The notes under the pieces are model-generated. The model saw only the letters and a program-made list of their open reading frames with translations, searched no databases and was not told the DNA's origin. Shown piece after piece: positions 1 to 6,185 of a DNA stretch of 6,412 nucleotides. Made by a program: the position numbers and the translations under genes. The stretch's first letter is position 1; each line of letters starts with the position of its first letter. Origin of the DNA: an uncultured Bacilli bacterium (lineage in GTDB: Bacteria > Bacillota_I > Bacilli_A > RF39 > UBA660); contig CAKORH010000056.1 in assembly GCA_934101235.1 (NCBI GenBank), positions 1-6,412 of the forward strand. Reading direction: 5' to 3'.

Positions 1-44
1 TTATTACACATTATATCATTAAATTTATAGTGTCTTTTTTGCAT
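1..44 (-). CDS. 5' end of an unrecognised gene (cut by the window edge)
   Basis: On the minus strand an ATG at 44-42 opens a frame (MQKRHYKFNDIMCN...) that stays open to the window edge. A good Shine-Dalgarno sequence, AAAGGGAG (59-52), lies 7 nt upstream, which is the main reason to call a gene here. A second ATG (48-46) is only 3 nt from the Shine-Dalgarno and its frame stops after seven codons, so 44 is preferred. Only 14 complete codons are visible, so no function can be assigned. The ribosome-binding site and start codon sit in the loop of an 11-bp inverted repeat (22-32 / 60-70). A weak promoter candidate on the same strand is TTGTTT (139-134), an 18-nt spacer and TATAAA (115-110). Confidence 0.5.
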   Translation of the reverse strand, partial: MQKRHYKFNDIMCN

Positions 45-70
45 TCATAAACTCCCTTTCACTATAAATT
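22..70 (-). repeat. 11-bp perfect inverted repeat flanking a start codon
   Basis: The arms AATTTATAGTG (22-32) and CACTATAAATT (60-70) are exact reverse complements separated by 27 nt. In the minus-strand transcript the loop holds the Shine-Dalgarno (59-52) and the start codon (44-42), with the 3' arm lying in codons about 5-8. It could be an mRNA hairpin that displays or controls the initiation region, or a two-site operator. Both readings are inference; the repeat itself is directly visible. Confidence 0.55.
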
Positions 71-93
71 ATTATCATTTTTTTTGCATTTCC

Positions 94-121
94 TTTTTTT
101 ATAAAGCAATTTATAAAAAAA
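94..121. repeat. 12-bp all-A/T palindrome with a GCAA loop
   Basis: TTTTTTTATAAA (94-105) and TTTATAAAAAAA (110-121) are perfect reverse complements around the four bases GCAA. Read as plus-strand RNA this is a 12-bp A-U hairpin capped by a GNRA-type tetraloop. Read on the minus strand the loop is TTGC. No separate U-run follows on either strand, so it is not a standard intrinsic terminator. It overlaps a possible -10 element (115-110) for the gene at the left edge. Function unknown. Confidence 0.5.
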
Positions 122-330
122 TAACAAATGAAAAAACAATACAAATTATTATTTATAATCAGTGTTTATTTAAACAAAAAAGAAATTATAATAATTAAAA
201 ATTATCAAATTTTATCATTTAGTACCTCATAATTCTATTTTCCATTTCATTGATTTTCACATCTCCGCAAACTTATATTTAGAGAGTCACTTCCAAACTT
301 TTTACATACTAAAAACGTTTTTTATAATAT
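122..330. other. Noncoding A+T-rich spacer
   Basis: I see no convincing gene here; the short open frames on the minus strand end after seven codons or so. The stretch 241-300 is less A+T-extreme than its surroundings. It contains an imperfect direct repeat, TCACTTCCAAACTT (287-300) and TCACATCTCCGCAAACTT (257-274). I could not match this to a riboswitch or tRNA pattern. The spacer lies between the terminator of the surface-protein gene and the start of the gene at the left edge, so it is a plausible promoter or leader region for the latter. Confidence 0.5.
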
Positions 331-351
331 AAAAAAGTGAGATTACCTCAC
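331..351 (-). terminator. Intrinsic terminator of the surface-protein gene
   Basis: On the minus strand, one base after the stop codon, GTGAG (351-347) pairs with CTCAC (341-337). The intervening GTAAT can add one G-U pair. Six T residues (336-331) follow immediately. The stem is short but is G+C-rich for this genome, and its place directly behind a stop codon supports termination of the gene at 353-1717. Confidence 0.7.
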
Positions 352-352
352 A

Positions 353-1717
353 TTAATTACTAATTATTATATATGGACTATCTATTGTTCCATTTCCATT
401 AGCAAGTGTATCGTTTTTTAAAGTTATTACTGGTCTTATAACATATGTTTCTTCATTATTAATACTTATCACTTTTCCATTATTTATTCCATATAAATTA
501 TTATCTGAATCGCTCAATAAAGCTACAGTTTTATCTTGATAATTTTCAGTAACATAACTCTTTAAATTAATATCTTTTTCATTTAAACCAGCAAATATTA
601 CTTCATTTTTTGTAAGTAATGAAATATTAGCTTGGAATGCATCATTACAACTTAAAGATTTAACACTATTACTATTACAATAATTTGTATAAATTATATT
701 TTCACTAGTTAAATTATTTTTATACCAATCATTTAAAATATTATTTATATCTGCTACTTTTGCTTCTCCAATTGTTCCAGTATTATTCATACTTCCATTA
801 CATTTTTTTGTATCGGCTAAAAGTAATTTAATAGATCCATCACCTTTTATTCTAATAATTCTAAAACACATATTATCTATTTCAACGTAATTATTACTTT
901 CACTTCCTCTAAAATAATAACTTATACCCTCATTGTCTTCAGTTTTAAATAAACCCATACTTTCTGTTTCTACATTATCAATATTTGGAGTATTATTATT
1001 TATTTTTATATTACTATTTGAAAGTACTTTTCCTGCTAAAGTATTTTTATTATCTAAATAACCATTTGCATTTTTAGCATCTACTATAACACGTAATTCT
1101 ATTTTTTTATTTTTAGCATCAGTATTTGTATATTTATTATTAATCCATAATTTTATAAAATAATATACACTTGGATTAGTTACATCATTTTCTTTTTTTG
1201 GAGATAACTCATCTTTATGTATAGTAGATGTTATAATATTTTCATTATTTGAATCAACTTTATATTCTAATGAAGTTTCACTATCTCCCAAAGTTTTAAC
1301 TTCACCACAATTTGTACCATTATCTTTACATAATTGATAATTTATATATTTAGCATCTACTTCATTATTTATTGTAGTAGTTAACTTTAAATCATAATCT
1401 GCTGTATATGTTCCTGTATTATATATATAAAATGAAAATATACTAGGTTTACCATCATTTGGATTATCATTAGTAGCATAATCATCTTCCATAGGTGTCA
1501 TATTTTCTAAAAGAATTGTATTATCTCCATTATCAAATCCTATAGATAAATCTCCTACTTTAACAATTTCATAGTTAGTATCAGTATCAACATCCATATA
1601 TAGTGCATAACTAGTGCCTATTATACCAATAGCAAGCACAAAAACAATCATAACAGATATAAAAGCTTCACTTTTTAAAATTTTCTTTGTATAACCTTTA
1701 AATATATTATTTTTCAT
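353..1717 (-). CDS. Secreted/anchored surface protein, TasA/camelysin-like N-terminus
   Basis: 454 residues. A basic N-terminus is followed by a hydrophobic segment (about 16-39) ending in TSYALYMDVDTDTN. The 'VKVGDLSIGF' stretch follows, then 'FSFYIYNTGTYTADYDLKL' (about 95-112), which resembles a beta-sandwich. This order recalls TasA/CalY (camelysin)-type surface and biofilm-fibre proteins. Residues about 222-454 form a second module: 'YYFRGSESNNYVEIDNMCFRIIRIKGDGSIKLL', a 'WYKNNL' motif, 'SLLTKNEVIFAG', and the ending 'YVIRPVITLKND...GNGTIDSPYII'. I recognise this general layout from surface proteins of uncultured gut Firmicutes but cannot name the domain securely. Cysteines are at 130, 137, 284, 306, 347 and 357, so disulphides are possible. 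There is no LPXTG-like signal or C-terminal anchor. The Shine-Dalgarno AAAGGA (1731-1726) lies 8 nt before the ATG. The gene has its own promoter (1745-1773) and terminator. Secretion is well supported; the family and biological role are inferred. Confidence 0.75.
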   Translation of the reverse strand: MKNNIFKGYTKKILKSEAFISVMIVFVLAIGIIGTSYALYMDVDTDTNYEIVKVGDLSIGFDNGDNTILLENMTPMEDDYATNDNPNDGKPSIFSFYIYNTGTYTADYDLKLTTTINNEVDAKYINYQLCKDNGTNCGEVKTLGDSETSLEYKVDSNNENIITSTIHKDELSPKKENDVTNPSVYYFIKLWINNKYTNTDAKNKKIELRVIVDAKNANGYLDNKNTLAGKVLSNSNIKINNNTPNIDNVETESMGLFKTEDNEGISYYFRGSESNNYVEIDNMCFRIIRIKGDGSIKLLLADTKKCNGSMNNTGTIGEAKVADINNILNDWYKNNLTSENIIYTNYCNSNSVKSLSCNDAFQANISLLTKNEVIFAGLNEKDINLKSYVTENYQDKTVALLSDSDNNLYGINNGKVISINNEETYVIRPVITLKNDTLANGNGTIDSPYIIISN

Positions 1718-1744
1718 ATAACCAATCCTTTAATTTACACATTA

Positions 1745-1773
1745 ATCATATAATAAATCTTTGGATTTTTCAA
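1745..1773 (-). promoter_or_regulatory. Sigma-A-type promoter for the surface-protein gene
   Basis: On the minus strand, TTGAAA (1773-1768) and TATGAT (1750-1745) are separated by exactly 17 nt. Each hexamer differs from consensus by one base. The predicted start of transcription, near 1738, would give a leader of about 20 nt holding the Shine-Dalgarno AAAGGA. It suggests expression in growing cells, independent of the sporulation genes upstream. Confidence 0.65.
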
Positions 1774-1827
1774 TACTTAATATTTTTGATTATATTAATT
1801 TTAATAATCTAAAATTTTTAAATACAT

Positions 1828-2931
1828 TTATTCTATTATTTCAGTATCACTAATTATTTCATTAGTTACTACAAATACCTCTAATGTTATTTTATTATTG
1901 TTTATATTTTTACTTAATATTTTAGTATTTACTATTTTACCTTTTTTAGATAATTTAGTATTAAATTTATTAGTTAATTCATCAATTCCTTTTTTGATAC
2001 TATCAGTCTCATTATATTTTTTTGGTATAAGTTTATATTCTTTTTCCTTATATAATTTAAATATTTTATTTTTAAATATATATTTTTTATCATAGTTAGT
2101 ATATTTAGTTTTTCTTAATACTTTATTTTTAATAGATATATTAAGTCTATTTTTTTTAGTATATATTTTTTTATAGTATGTTCTTTTTATTTCAATATTC
2201 GTTTTATACCAAACATTTCCATATACTATTCCAGATGCACATGTAGTACCAGATACTTCTTCATTTAAATAAATATTTCCATTTATTAATATATCTCCCT
2301 TTTTTACAAAGTCATTGTTTTTTACTAATATTTCTCCATTAGTTGCATATATGTTTGTTATTAAGGCATCTTTTTTAGATATTATGTTACAATTTTTATT
2401 TTCTTTTTTTATTTCAGTTAATATCCTTTCCTCTACTCTTACTATGTAAGTCATTCCAACATTAGTAATGCTAATCCATTCTAAATCTTCTTTGTTATTT
2501 TCTAATATTTTATTTTTAATATTATCTAATTCATTAAAATTTTTTTTAATACTATATTTTTTTATTCCATTATTTATTAATTCTTCATATACTAAATCCC
2601 TTACATTTTTATTACTGTGTATTACATTAACCTTTAAAATAATATTAGAAATAAAATATAAACCTATTAAACATAATATAAAAGTTAATATTAAATATTT
2701 TAAATTATATAATTTCTTAATAAAATTATCTTTACCTAATAATTTATATAATTCTATTTTAGAAAAATAATTATATATTTTAATATTTTCATAATCATTT
2801 TTATCTATTTTTACTATTATAGAATTAGTATTAATATATCTTATACTATATAAATTTATATTATATTTTTTACATTTATCTATAAACCTTTTTATGTTAT
2901 CTTCTACTTTGATTAATATATATTTATTCAT
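1828..2931 (-). CDS. yqfD: Sporulation protein YqfD
   Basis: 367 residues, a little shorter than Bacillus YqfD (about 400). The order matches the family. A small N-terminal domain (1-60) is followed by a basic stretch and one membrane span (about 77-98), then a large domain that would lie outside the cytoplasmic face. Recognisable family stretches are 'DLEWISITNVGMTYIVRVEER' split around residues 149-169, 'ISKKDALITNIYATNGEILV' (184-203), 'VKKGDILINGNI' (209-220) and 'ASGIVYGNVWYKT' (232-244). The family is a conserved sporulation membrane protein made in the mother cell under sigma-E; its biochemical role is not settled. It overlaps the end of yqfC by 8 nt. GGAG (2942-2939) lies 7 nt before the ATG, inside yqfC, so the two are almost certainly co-transcribed and translationally coupled. 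No clear terminator follows it. The usual downstream phoH is absent from the window. Confidence 0.92.
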   Translation of the reverse strand: MNKYILIKVEDNIKRFIDKCKKYNINLYSIRYINTNSIIVKIDKNDYENIKIYNYFSKIELYKLLGKDNFIKKLYNLKYLILTFILCLIGLYFISNIILKVNVIHSNKNVRDLVYEELINNGIKKYSIKKNFNELDNIKNKILENNKEDLEWISITNVGMTYIVRVEERILTEIKKENKNCNIISKKDALITNIYATNGEILVKNNDFVKKGDILINGNIYLNEEVSGTTCASGIVYGNVWYKTNIEIKRTYYKKIYTKKNRLNISIKNKVLRKTKYTNYDKKYIFKNKIFKLYKEKEYKLIPKKYNETDSIKKGIDELTNKFNTKLSKKGKIVNTKILSKNINNNKITLEVFVVTNEIISDTEIIE

Positions 2932-3163
2932 ATATTTTCTCCAAATTAATTATGTTACCTTTTATTAATAATTCATCTTTTTCCATTTTTGTAATTAACA
3001 AATCATTGCCTTTTATATTTAATTTTAAATTATTAAATTTTAAACTTATATATGTATCTGTAAATTTTATAATGTCTTTATAATTATAAATATATATATA
3101 ATTAGAATATAAAATAATGTAATATTCTTCTTTTTTTAAGTAATTTCTAAACATTTCTAACAT
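2924..3163 (-). CDS. yqfC: Sporulation protein YqfC (YabP/YqfC family)
   Basis: 79 residues, slightly shorter than the Bacillus protein. It shows the all-beta pattern of the YabP/YqfC family: 'YIYIYNYKDIIKFTDTYISL' (22-41), 'LKLNIKGNDLLITKMEKDEL' (46-65) and 'LIKGNIINLEKI' (66-77). Its position immediately before yqfD is the conserved arrangement and makes the assignment firm even though the protein is short. The family is sigma-E-controlled in Bacillus and acts in spore formation by an unknown mechanism. GGTGAG (3174-3169) lies 5 nt before the ATG at 3163. An in-frame ATG three codons later is possible but has no better Shine-Dalgarno. The gene diverges from the sortase gene across 125 bp. 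Confidence 0.9.
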   Translation of the reverse strand: MLEMFRNYLKKEEYYIILYSNYIYIYNYKDIIKFTDTYISLKFNNLKLNIKGNDLLITKMEKDELLIKGNIINLEKIYE

Positions 3164-3179
3164 TATTACTCACCATTAA

Positions 3180-3187
3180 ATTATATG
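3180..3187 (-). promoter_or_regulatory. Possible sigma-E-like -10 element for yqfCD
   Basis: On the minus strand CATATAAT (3187-3180) matches the sigma-E -10 consensus CATACAAT at seven of eight bases, and it also contains a perfect TATAAT. I see no convincing -35 element at the expected distance. The element is also close to the gene: transcription would begin about at the Shine-Dalgarno, leaving a leader of only about 10 nt. In such A+T-rich DNA a chance match is quite possible. Confidence 0.3.
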
Positions 3188-3227
3188 AAATAAGTTATTA
3201 TTTAACTATTAAATTTTAATATATTAA

Positions 3228-3256
3228 TTGTTTTTCTAGCTTATTCATGTTAATAT
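3228..3256 (+). promoter_or_regulatory. Promoter for the sortase gene
   Basis: TTGTTT (3228-3233), a 17-nt spacer, and TAATAT (3251-3256) preceded by TG (3248-3249), which gives an extended -10 element. Transcription would start near 3263, leaving a leader of about 25 nt before the GTG start codon at 3289. The spacing is ideal and the hexamers moderate, consistent with a housekeeping sigma factor. Confidence 0.5.
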
Positions 3257-3288
3257 ATAATATATAAGAATAGAAAGTAAGTGATATA

Positions 3289-4920
3289 GTGAATAATGTT
3301 TTAATTAAAATTAGTTCTAATTTACTTACTTTTTCATTAACTAAAAAAAATAATGAAGATTTGAATAATACTAATATTATTAGTACTAAAGAGTTATATT
3401 TTGATTTATATTATATAAAAGATAATAAAGAATTAGTAACTAGTTTTTTAAATACTATAATAATTAAAAATAATATTGATAAAATTAGAATCGATAATAT
3501 AAGTATCGTATGTTTAGTATTAGATTTAGTTAATAATATTAACATAAAAAAAATACTTGTTAGTGAAAATAAATCTATAAATTATGATATATTTTTAAAA
3601 CTGCTTAACAATCAAAATTTAGAATATTTAAATTGTTATGATATACCTCCATTCTTATTCGAAAGATTAAATATTAATAATCCTAATTTAAAAATAGATG
3701 TTAGAAGTGAAATATTTTTCTTGAGTAAATTTATGGAAGATAATAAATTATATAAGTATTCTGATATATATTATAAAAAAAATATAATTATTAATAGCAA
3801 TTTTAATCCTCAAGAATTAGAAGATTTTAAAACATTTATTAAAATAAACAATTGTTTAAAAGAAATACATATAAAAAATTATACTAATGATTTAATTTAT
3901 TCTATTATAGATGTATTTAAAGAAAATAATATTAAAGATAAAATTATAGTATTTTATGAAAATAAAAATATAAATATTATAGTTAATTCTATAAATTATT
4001 TAAAAAATATTTATAAAGATTATTTAGAGAGTAATAATATAGATTTTAAAATTGTTTATTCTAAAGAATATAAGAGAAAAAATATGTTTAAACAAATAAA
4101 TTTTGTTACATTAAAATATATTTGTTTTGTAATTATTAGTGGAGCATTAGTATTTTCCGGATTCGATTTTTATAAAAACTATTCTGCTAAGAAGAAAGTT
4201 GATGATATAAATAATTCATTAACAGATATTTTAGATGATTTTGAATATACTGAAGAAACTGAAACTAGTGATGTTGAATATATAGATACAGTAGAAAATG
4301 AACAAGCAAATAATACTAATTATAATAGTAATTATTTGGATTCTTATTATGCTACTTATTCTAAAATGTTTGAAGAATTAGCAAAGATTAATGATGAAAC
4401 TATTGGTTGGATAACCGTTAATAAAACTAAAGTTAATTATCCTGTTGTACAACATACTGATAATAATTATTATTTGAAACATGATTTTAAAAAGAATAAT
4501 AATGCTTATGGTTGGATTTTTATGGATTATAGAAATAATATATATAATATGAGTGATAATACTATACTTTATGGACATAATTCTGTTAAGGATGCAATGA
4601 TGTTTGGTTCTTTAAGATATACAACTAATGAATCTTGGTATAAAAATTCTGAAAATCAAATTATTACTTTTAATACTAAAGTTAAAAATATGAAATGGAA
4701 AATATTTTCTATTTATAGAATACCAGTTACAAATGACTATTTATATGCTAACTTTGCTGATAGAAATGAATATCAAAACTTTTTAAATACATTAAAAGGA
4801 AGAAGTATATATGATTTTGGAGTTGAAGTTAATAGTGATGATCATATACTAACACTTTCTACTTGTGGAACAAGTGTTGCACAGAGAATGGTTATTCATG
4901 CAGTATTAATAAAAGAATAA
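3289..4920 (+). CDS. Class B-like sortase with a large N-terminal cytoplasmic repeat domain
   Basis: 543 residues. The C-terminal part (about 353-543) is a complete sortase resembling SrtB: 'IGWITVNKTKVNYPVVQ' (372-388), 'YYLKHDF', 'GWIFMDYRN' (408-416), catalytic His430 in 'TILYGHN', Cys526 in 'LTLSTCG' and Arg533 in 'AQRMVIHAVLI'. It should cut a sorting signal on the outer face of the membrane and join the protein to a cell-wall nucleophile. One membrane span lies at about 272-292, followed by an acidic linker (303-350). Sortases of this class normally have only a short N-terminus; here about 270 residues precede the span and should be cytoplasmic. In that region strand-like segments begin at about 64, 87, 111 and 134, and again at about 165, 190 and 218, alternating with helix-like segments. 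This spacing resembles a leucine-rich-repeat-like solenoid (inference). The start is GTG, with an extended but imperfect Shine-Dalgarno, AAGTGAT (3279-3285). The next in-frame ATGs are far downstream, at 3733 (Met149) and then 4084 (Met266). No sorting substrate is visible nearby. Confidence 0.92.
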   Translation: MNNVLIKISSNLLTFSLTKKNNEDLNNTNIISTKELYFDLYYIKDNKELVTSFLNTIIIKNNIDKIRIDNISIVCLVLDLVNNINIKKILVSENKSINYDIFLKLLNNQNLEYLNCYDIPPFLFERLNINNPNLKIDVRSEIFFLSKFMEDNKLYKYSDIYYKKNIIINSNFNPQELEDFKTFIKINNCLKEIHIKNYTNDLIYSIIDVFKENNIKDKIIVFYENKNINIIVNSINYLKNIYKDYLESNNIDFKIVYSKEYKRKNMFKQINFVTLKYICFVIISGALVFSGFDFYKNYSAKKKVDDINNSLTDILDDFEYTEETETSDVEYIDTVENEQANNTNYNSNYLDSYYATYSKMFEELAKINDETIGWITVNKTKVNYPVVQHTDNNYYLKHDFKKNNNAYGWIFMDYRNNIYNMSDNTILYGHNSVKDAMMFGSLRYTTNESWYKNSENQIITFNTKVKNMKWKIFSIYRIPVTNDYLYANFADRNEYQNFLNTLKGRSIYDFGVEVNSDDHILTLSTCGTSVAQRMVIHAVLIKE

Positions 4921-4968
4921 AATGTGTTAATAATACTTACATATTGCAAGTTATTAATAACACATTTT
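4919..4968. terminator. Bidirectional terminator between convergent genes
   Basis: AAAATGTGTTA (4919-4929) pairs with TAACACATTTT (4958-4968), forming 11 bp. The stem continues inward, after one mismatch, through TAATA/TATTA and, past a bulge, CTT/AAG. On the plus strand the T-run 4965-4970 follows; on the minus strand the mirror run is TTTT then ATT. It overlaps the sortase stop codon and abuts the stop of the minus-strand gene at 4969, so it can serve both. Confidence 0.85.
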
Positions 4969-5292
4969 TTATTTGAATAACTTTTCTAATACTTTGCCTA
5001 CATTTTTTAAACCTTTATTTAAAACTTTATCAATACCATCCGATATATTGTAACCTAAATTACTAAATGTATTTCTATAATTAGTATCATCTTCTATATA
5101 TTTTTTTATATCTATATTATTACCGTTTTTTACATCACTTTCAAATTCTTTTCTCTTTTCTTCTGTTAAAATACTTTTTTTACTCGCTATATTATAGTAA
5201 CCTAAATTATCTAATATATATAAAGATATATAAATAATAAAAGTTATCATTAAAACTTTTAAAAAATAATTTGGTTTCTTTTTTTCTTCCAT
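4969..5292 (-). CDS. Small single-span membrane protein downstream of spoIIP (unrecognised)
   Basis: 107 residues. A basic N-terminus (MEEKKKP) precedes one membrane span (about 9-29). Then comes a charged region, 'LTEEKRKEFESDVKNGNNID' (42-61), followed by 'IKKYIEDDTNYRNTFSNLGY' (62-81). The C-terminal segment, 'ISDGIDKVLNKGLKNVGKVL' and 'EKLF' (83-106), looks like an amphipathic helix. I do not recognise a named domain. The start is well supported: GAGAGGG (5306-5300) lies 7 nt before the ATG. Only 15 nt separate it from the spoIIP stop, so the two are very likely one transcript. This suggests a role near SpoIIP during sporulation, but only by context. It is in the same frame as spoIIP, separated by two consecutive TGA codons. 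The bidirectional hairpin terminator follows its stop codon directly. Confidence 0.85.
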   Translation of the reverse strand: MEEKKKPNYFLKVLMITFIIYISLYILDNLGYYNIASKKSILTEEKRKEFESDVKNGNNIDIKKYIEDDTNYRNTFSNLGYNISDGIDKVLNKGLKNVGKVLEKLFK

Positions 5293-5307
5293 AATAATTC
5301 CCTCTCA

Positions 5308-6174
5308 TCAAATTTCATCGATATATTGTTTTATTGCTAGTGATAATACATCTATTGTGTTAGATATTCTTGTAAATGTACTTTCTGGTCCACCAATTTC
5401 TATTAATACACAATTTTTCTTGAAGTCTTGATTATATTTATAGCCTCTTGTAAATATTCCTTTACTAATTGATTTATTAATATTATATATATTTTTTATT
5501 AAAGTATTAACTACTTTTAGATTTTCACTGTAATCATGCCCAGTACCTACTACAAACATTATTTTTGCATAATCTTTTCCATCAACAGTTATATTACTAT
5601 ATTTGTATTCTGGACTATCTCTATGTAAATCTATATATAAATCTAAATTATTTAATCCTAAATTTTCTAACCAATTTCTAGATACTGCGTAGGAATCATT
5701 ATAATTATAGCCTAATCTATTTAACTCTTCTTTCATATTACTTTCTTCTACAATAGCATTTATTCCTAAAGTATTTAATTTATCTTTTAATACATAAGCA
5801 GCTGTTAAAACTGTTGGAGTTAAATTATATGGATCTAACGTTTTATACTCTTCCGTTTGATGAGTATTATAAATATATACTTTAGGACTTCCATTAGCAT
5901 TATTGTATTCTTGTTTTTTTATTACTTTCTTATCTATCTTTATTTTGTCTAATTTATTTAAACTAATATTTAATAAATAATTTCCTTTAACATCCAAATC
6001 TATATTATGCATTTTATTTAATGAAGTATCACTAAAGTATTCAATTACTTTAGTATTATGTAAAAAATTTATTTTATTTAAAAAATAAGCACATAAAAAA
6101 GATATTGTAAGTAATTTTATAATTTTTGTTAATTTTATATTATTAACTTTTTTACTTTTAAATATCTTTTTCAT
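5308..6174 (-). CDS. spoIIP: Stage II sporulation protein P (SpoIIP), peptidoglycan amidase
   Basis: 288 residues, shorter than Bacillus SpoIIP (about 400), mostly in the region before the catalytic domain. A membrane span (about 18-36) is followed by a short linker and a full catalytic domain from about 97. It carries the zinc-amidase-like motifs: 'VYIYNTHQTEEY' (99-110, His105), 'IVEESN' (141-146, Glu143/Glu144), 'DLYIDLHRDS' (178-187, His184), 'FVVGTGHD' (207-214) and 'VLIEIGGPESTFTR' (256-269, Glu259). In the family this enzyme removes stem peptides from peptidoglycan and cuts cross-links at the septum, together with SpoIID and SpoIIM, to drive engulfment. GGTGAT (6183-6178) lies 3 nt before the ATG. 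The upstream 55-nt gap to polC holds an A/T palindrome (6186-6203) and no clear terminator, so readthrough from polC is possible. SpoIID and SpoIIM genes are not in the window. Confidence 0.95.
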   Translation of the reverse strand: MKKIFKSKKVNNIKLTKIIKLLTISFLCAYFLNKINFLHNTKVIEYFSDTSLNKMHNIDLDVKGNYLLNISLNKLDKIKIDKKVIKKQEYNNANGSPKVYIYNTHQTEEYKTLDPYNLTPTVLTAAYVLKDKLNTLGINAIVEESNMKEELNRLGYNYNDSYAVSRNWLENLGLNNLDLYIDLHRDSPEYKYSNITVDGKDYAKIMFVVGTGHDYSENLKVVNTLIKNIYNINKSISKGIFTRGYKYNQDFKKNCVLIEIGGPESTFTRISNTIDVLSLAIKQYIDEI

Positions 6175-6185
6175 ATTATCACCAT

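Noticed and set aside
190..250. Small peptide genes in the left spacer (for example MKWKIEL or MIKFDNF)
   Set aside because: They stop after seven codons, and only loosely spaced purine stretches precede them.
353..355. Surface protein as a substrate of the neighbouring sortase
   Set aside because: The C-terminus (GTIDSPYIIISN) has no LPXTG/NPQTN-like motif, hydrophobic span or basic tail.
1795..1825. Terminator after yqfD
   Set aside because: A weak GATTAT/ATAATC inverted repeat occurs on the minus strand (1813-1792), but A residues rather than a T-run follow it.
1898..2095. Plus-strand open frame of 65 codons
   Set aside because: It lies wholly inside yqfD on the opposite strand. Its leucine/phenylalanine-rich product is what A+T-rich antisense sequence yields, and it has no ribosome-binding site.
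2468..2770. Plus-strand open frame of 100 codons, apparently hydrophobic
   Set aside because: It is antisense to the well-supported yqfD; the hydrophobic look comes from complementing Lys/Asn codons.
4378..4578. Minus-strand open frame of 66 codons
   Set aside because: It is antisense to the conserved sortase catalytic domain; the isoleucine-rich product is a composition artefact.
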